Positions 5,892 through 7,215 of a DNA stretch of 7,215 bases are shown here, in pieces. Numbering within the stretch: the stretch's first letter is position 1; the number at the start of each line of letters is the position of its first letter. The notes under the pieces are model-generated. The model made no database searches. It saw nothing but the letters and a program-made list of their open reading frames with translations, and had not been told where the DNA came from. Origin of the DNA: Parvularcula sp. (GTDB lineage: Bacteria; Pseudomonadota; Alphaproteobacteria; Caulobacterales; Parvularculaceae); NCBI GenBank assembly GCA_003506635.1, contig DNZB01000167.1, forward strand, positions 1,565 through 8,779. The letters are read 5' to 3'. Position numbers and translations under genes: made by a program.

Positions 5892-6092
5892 CTATTCAAG
5901 GTCCGCCGCATCCAGACTGTCATCGGCTTCGACCGCGGGGATCGCATAGCCGCCTGACAGCCATCGATGAAGATCAACATCGGCGCAGCGCTTTGAACAG
6001 AAGGGGCGAAAAGCGGCGACCGATCGCGTATCGCAGATCGGACAAGGCGCGCCCCGCGCATTGTCGTTTACGGGATCAGAATTCAACGACAT
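5892..6092 (-). CDS. yacG: DNA gyrase inhibitor YacG, zinc-binding
   Basis: A 66-residue zinc protein. YacG of E. coli binds the GyrB subunit and blocks gyrase from binding DNA. The zinc ligands are Cys17 and Cys20 (CPIC) and Cys32 and Cys36 (FCSKRC), followed by the signature ADVDLHRWLSGGYAIP (37-52) and an acidic tail. The spacing between the two Cys pairs is 11 residues, shorter than the 15 I recall for E. coli and as in alphaproteobacterial forms. The frame is open further upstream (to 6257), but the ATG at 6092 is the right start: AAGGAG lies five nt before it and the upstream residues have no family similarity. The start lies inside the last 17 nt of the RNase gene, so the two are almost certainly one transcript. 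Confidence 0.94.
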   Translation of the reverse strand: MSLNSDPVNDNARGAPCPICDTRSVAAFRPFCSKRCADVDLHRWLSGGYAIPAVEADDSLDAADLE

Positions 6093-7215
6093 CGAAGCTC
6101 CTTGGCGTCCGCTCCTTGAGGCGAAAGTCGAACCGCGCGCCGTGACGTTCGATCGCCCGCGCGCGCCACTGCGGCTGCGTTTCAAGATATCGCAGGATTT
6201 CAGCGCCGGCTTCCAGTGAAAACCGCTGGCGCGGCTGGCGCCGCAAGCGCCGTTCAAGCGCTGCGACGGCGCGTCTTGCCGCCCAGTCCAGCCTCGCCCG
6301 CCGCCCCGGAATGAGCGCCCCGTCGGCAGAGGCTTCGCTCGCCCTTTCGAGCAGCGAGAAATCGCGGCGCGGCGCCGTCAGGTCGAAGAGCCCGTCGGGC
6401 GCCAGCTTTCCGGAGCGGCGCTCATAAAGCGTCGCGCTTGGAGATTCGAGCATCTGAAGCAGCGCGCGTCGCGCGGCCGCCGATGATGGCGGCAGAAAGT
6501 CGACGATGACGCGACCGCCGATCCCGCGGCGCGAGAGTTCAGGAAAGAGATGCGCGGCTGCTATCGCGTTGAGGCGGTCATTCGGCTTTCGCGAATCGTT
6601 CGCCGCCGAACCGGCGTCGATATCGACGACAGCGCCGCCCGGCGTCTCTGAGAAGAGCATGCGCGCGCCGCCGCCAAGGGAGGCCTCAGGTTCAAGCGCC
6701 GGCGCGATCGCGTCCTCGATCCCGGCCGCGTCAACCGCACGCTCATCGACGCTTGCGGAAAACCCGGCCGCCGAAAGCGCCGCTGCGGCCTCATAGCGAT
6801 CAAGCACGATCGGGGCGGGCGCGAATATCTGCGCCTGGAGGGCGATCAAGACCACGCTGTCGAAGCCTGCTGAAAGCATGCGCGGCGCGCCTTCCGCCTT
6901 CGCGATTTCGAGGGCGAGCGCGTGCGGCAGCCGCTTGCGCCAGTCGGCGCTGAGAACGGCGCCCTTGTCGCCGAGCGGCGGGCGCGTCACCCGAAAAACC
7001 GCCGCTGAGCCCTCGATAATCGCGGCATCGCGCTTCACCGGCAACAGAGCGTCGCCGACGCCGGCGTCGACAATGGCGCCGCCGAGCGCCGGCGCAGATT
7101 TTTTGATCCGCCCAAGGACGATATCGCCCGCCTCCAGTCTGCGCGGAAGCCCTTCGTCGCCGCGCGCCGGCGCGAAGAAAAAGCGGACGATTTCTCCGCC
7201 CGCGACCAGCGCCGC
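6076..7215 (-). CDS. compact RNase E/G-family ribonuclease, 5' end beyond the window
   Basis: A probable endoribonuclease of the RNase E/G family. The frame is open to the right edge, giving 379 residues. A TTG at 7044 is internal: residues before it form the start of an S1-type RNA-binding region (GDIVLGRIKKSAPALGGAIV, then DAGVGDALLPVKRD), which matches RNase G. Probably only a few N-terminal residues are missing. The catalytic part shows GGGARMLF, VVDIDAG (Asp at 6624-6622) and IGGRVIVDF (Asp at 6501-6499), which align with the metal-binding Asp303 and Asp346 of E. coli RNase E. The Asn two residues after the first is Asp here. The 5'-sensor text (VRTAG) and the CPxC zinc-link of RNase E/G are not visible, and the stretch between the S1 region and the catalytic Asp is short. 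It overlaps yacG by 17 nt. Known context in alphaproteobacteria is maf, this gene, yacG. Family is confident; actual activity is not shown. Confidence 0.86.
   Translation of the reverse strand, partial: AALVAGGEIVRFFFAPARGDEGLPRRLEAGDIVLGRIKKSAPALGGAIVDAGVGDALLPVKRDAAIIEGSAAVFRVTRPPLGDKGAVLSADWRKRLPHALALEIAKAEGAPRMLSAGFDSVVLIALQAQIFAPAPIVLDRYEAAAALSAAGFSASVDERAVDAAGIEDAIAPALEPEASLGGGARMLFSETPGGAVVDIDAGSAANDSRKPNDRLNAIAAAHLFPELSRRGIGGRVIVDFLPPSSAAARRALLQMLESPSATLYERRSGKLAPDGLFDLTAPRRDFSLLERASEASADGALIPGRRARLDWAARRAVAALERRLRRQPRQRFSLEAGAEILRYLETQPQWRARAIERHGARFDFRLKERTPRSFDVVEF

Noticed and set aside
5892..6257. 121-residue reading of the yacG frame with a longer N-terminus
   Set aside because: The first 55 residues overlap the RNase gene and lack YacG similarity, while the ATG at 6092 has a strong ribosome site five nt upstream.
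1..7215. CRISPR array, insertion sequence, toxin-antitoxin or phage-defence genes
   Set aside because: No spaced direct repeats, transposase motifs or terminal repeats were seen, and all substantial genes belong to housekeeping or widespread chromosomal families.

Overview
The window is GC-rich chromosomal DNA from an alphaproteobacterium. The evidence is the protein flavour throughout, the RNase E/G-like gene followed directly by yacG (an order common in that class), and a D-3-hydroxybutyrate dehydrogenase with an adjacent patatin. I cannot name the genus. Apart from one decayed gene fragment the content looks like ordinary core genome. I see no mobile element, CRISPR array, tRNA or rRNA, and no obvious undescribed multi-gene system.

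Layout. At 1-1157 (+) lies the body and 3' end of a pyruvate kinase gene that begins before the window. It is followed after 72 nt by a dienelactone hydrolase-family gene (1230-1949, +). A convergent DUF1304 membrane-protein gene lies at 2091-2456 (-). The 269 bp between 2457 and 2728 hold no intact gene, but carry what looks like the frameshifted 3' end of a threonine-synthase-like gene (about 2507-2666, -). A secreted TPR protein gene (2729-3271, -) is divergent from a two-gene unit: 3-hydroxybutyrate dehydrogenase (3409-4191, +) and a patatin-like lipase (4188-5210, +), which overlap by ATGA. A plausible sigma-70 promoter precedes this pair. A secreted EF-hand-like protein gene follows (5343-5813, +). 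A strong GC hairpin at 5858-5887 separates it from a convergent minus-strand pair: a compact RNase E/G-family gene (running off the right edge, ending at 6076) and yacG (5892-6092), which overlap by 17 nt.

How the genes may work together. Pyruvate kinase gives pyruvate from phosphoenolpyruvate. BdhA oxidises 3-hydroxybutyrate, typically released from polyhydroxybutyrate, to acetoacetate. The coupled patatin could act on a lipid or ester linked to that pathway, but this is inference from gene order. RNase E/G-like protein and YacG are housekeeping RNA-processing and DNA-gyrase-modulating functions.

The points most worth a second look are the stripped-down RNase (no visible 5'-sensor motif, no CPxC Zn-link, and Asp replacing the usual Asn near the catalytic site), the coupled bdhA-patatin pair, the threonine-synthase remnant, and an A8 slippery run near the end of the TPR gene.
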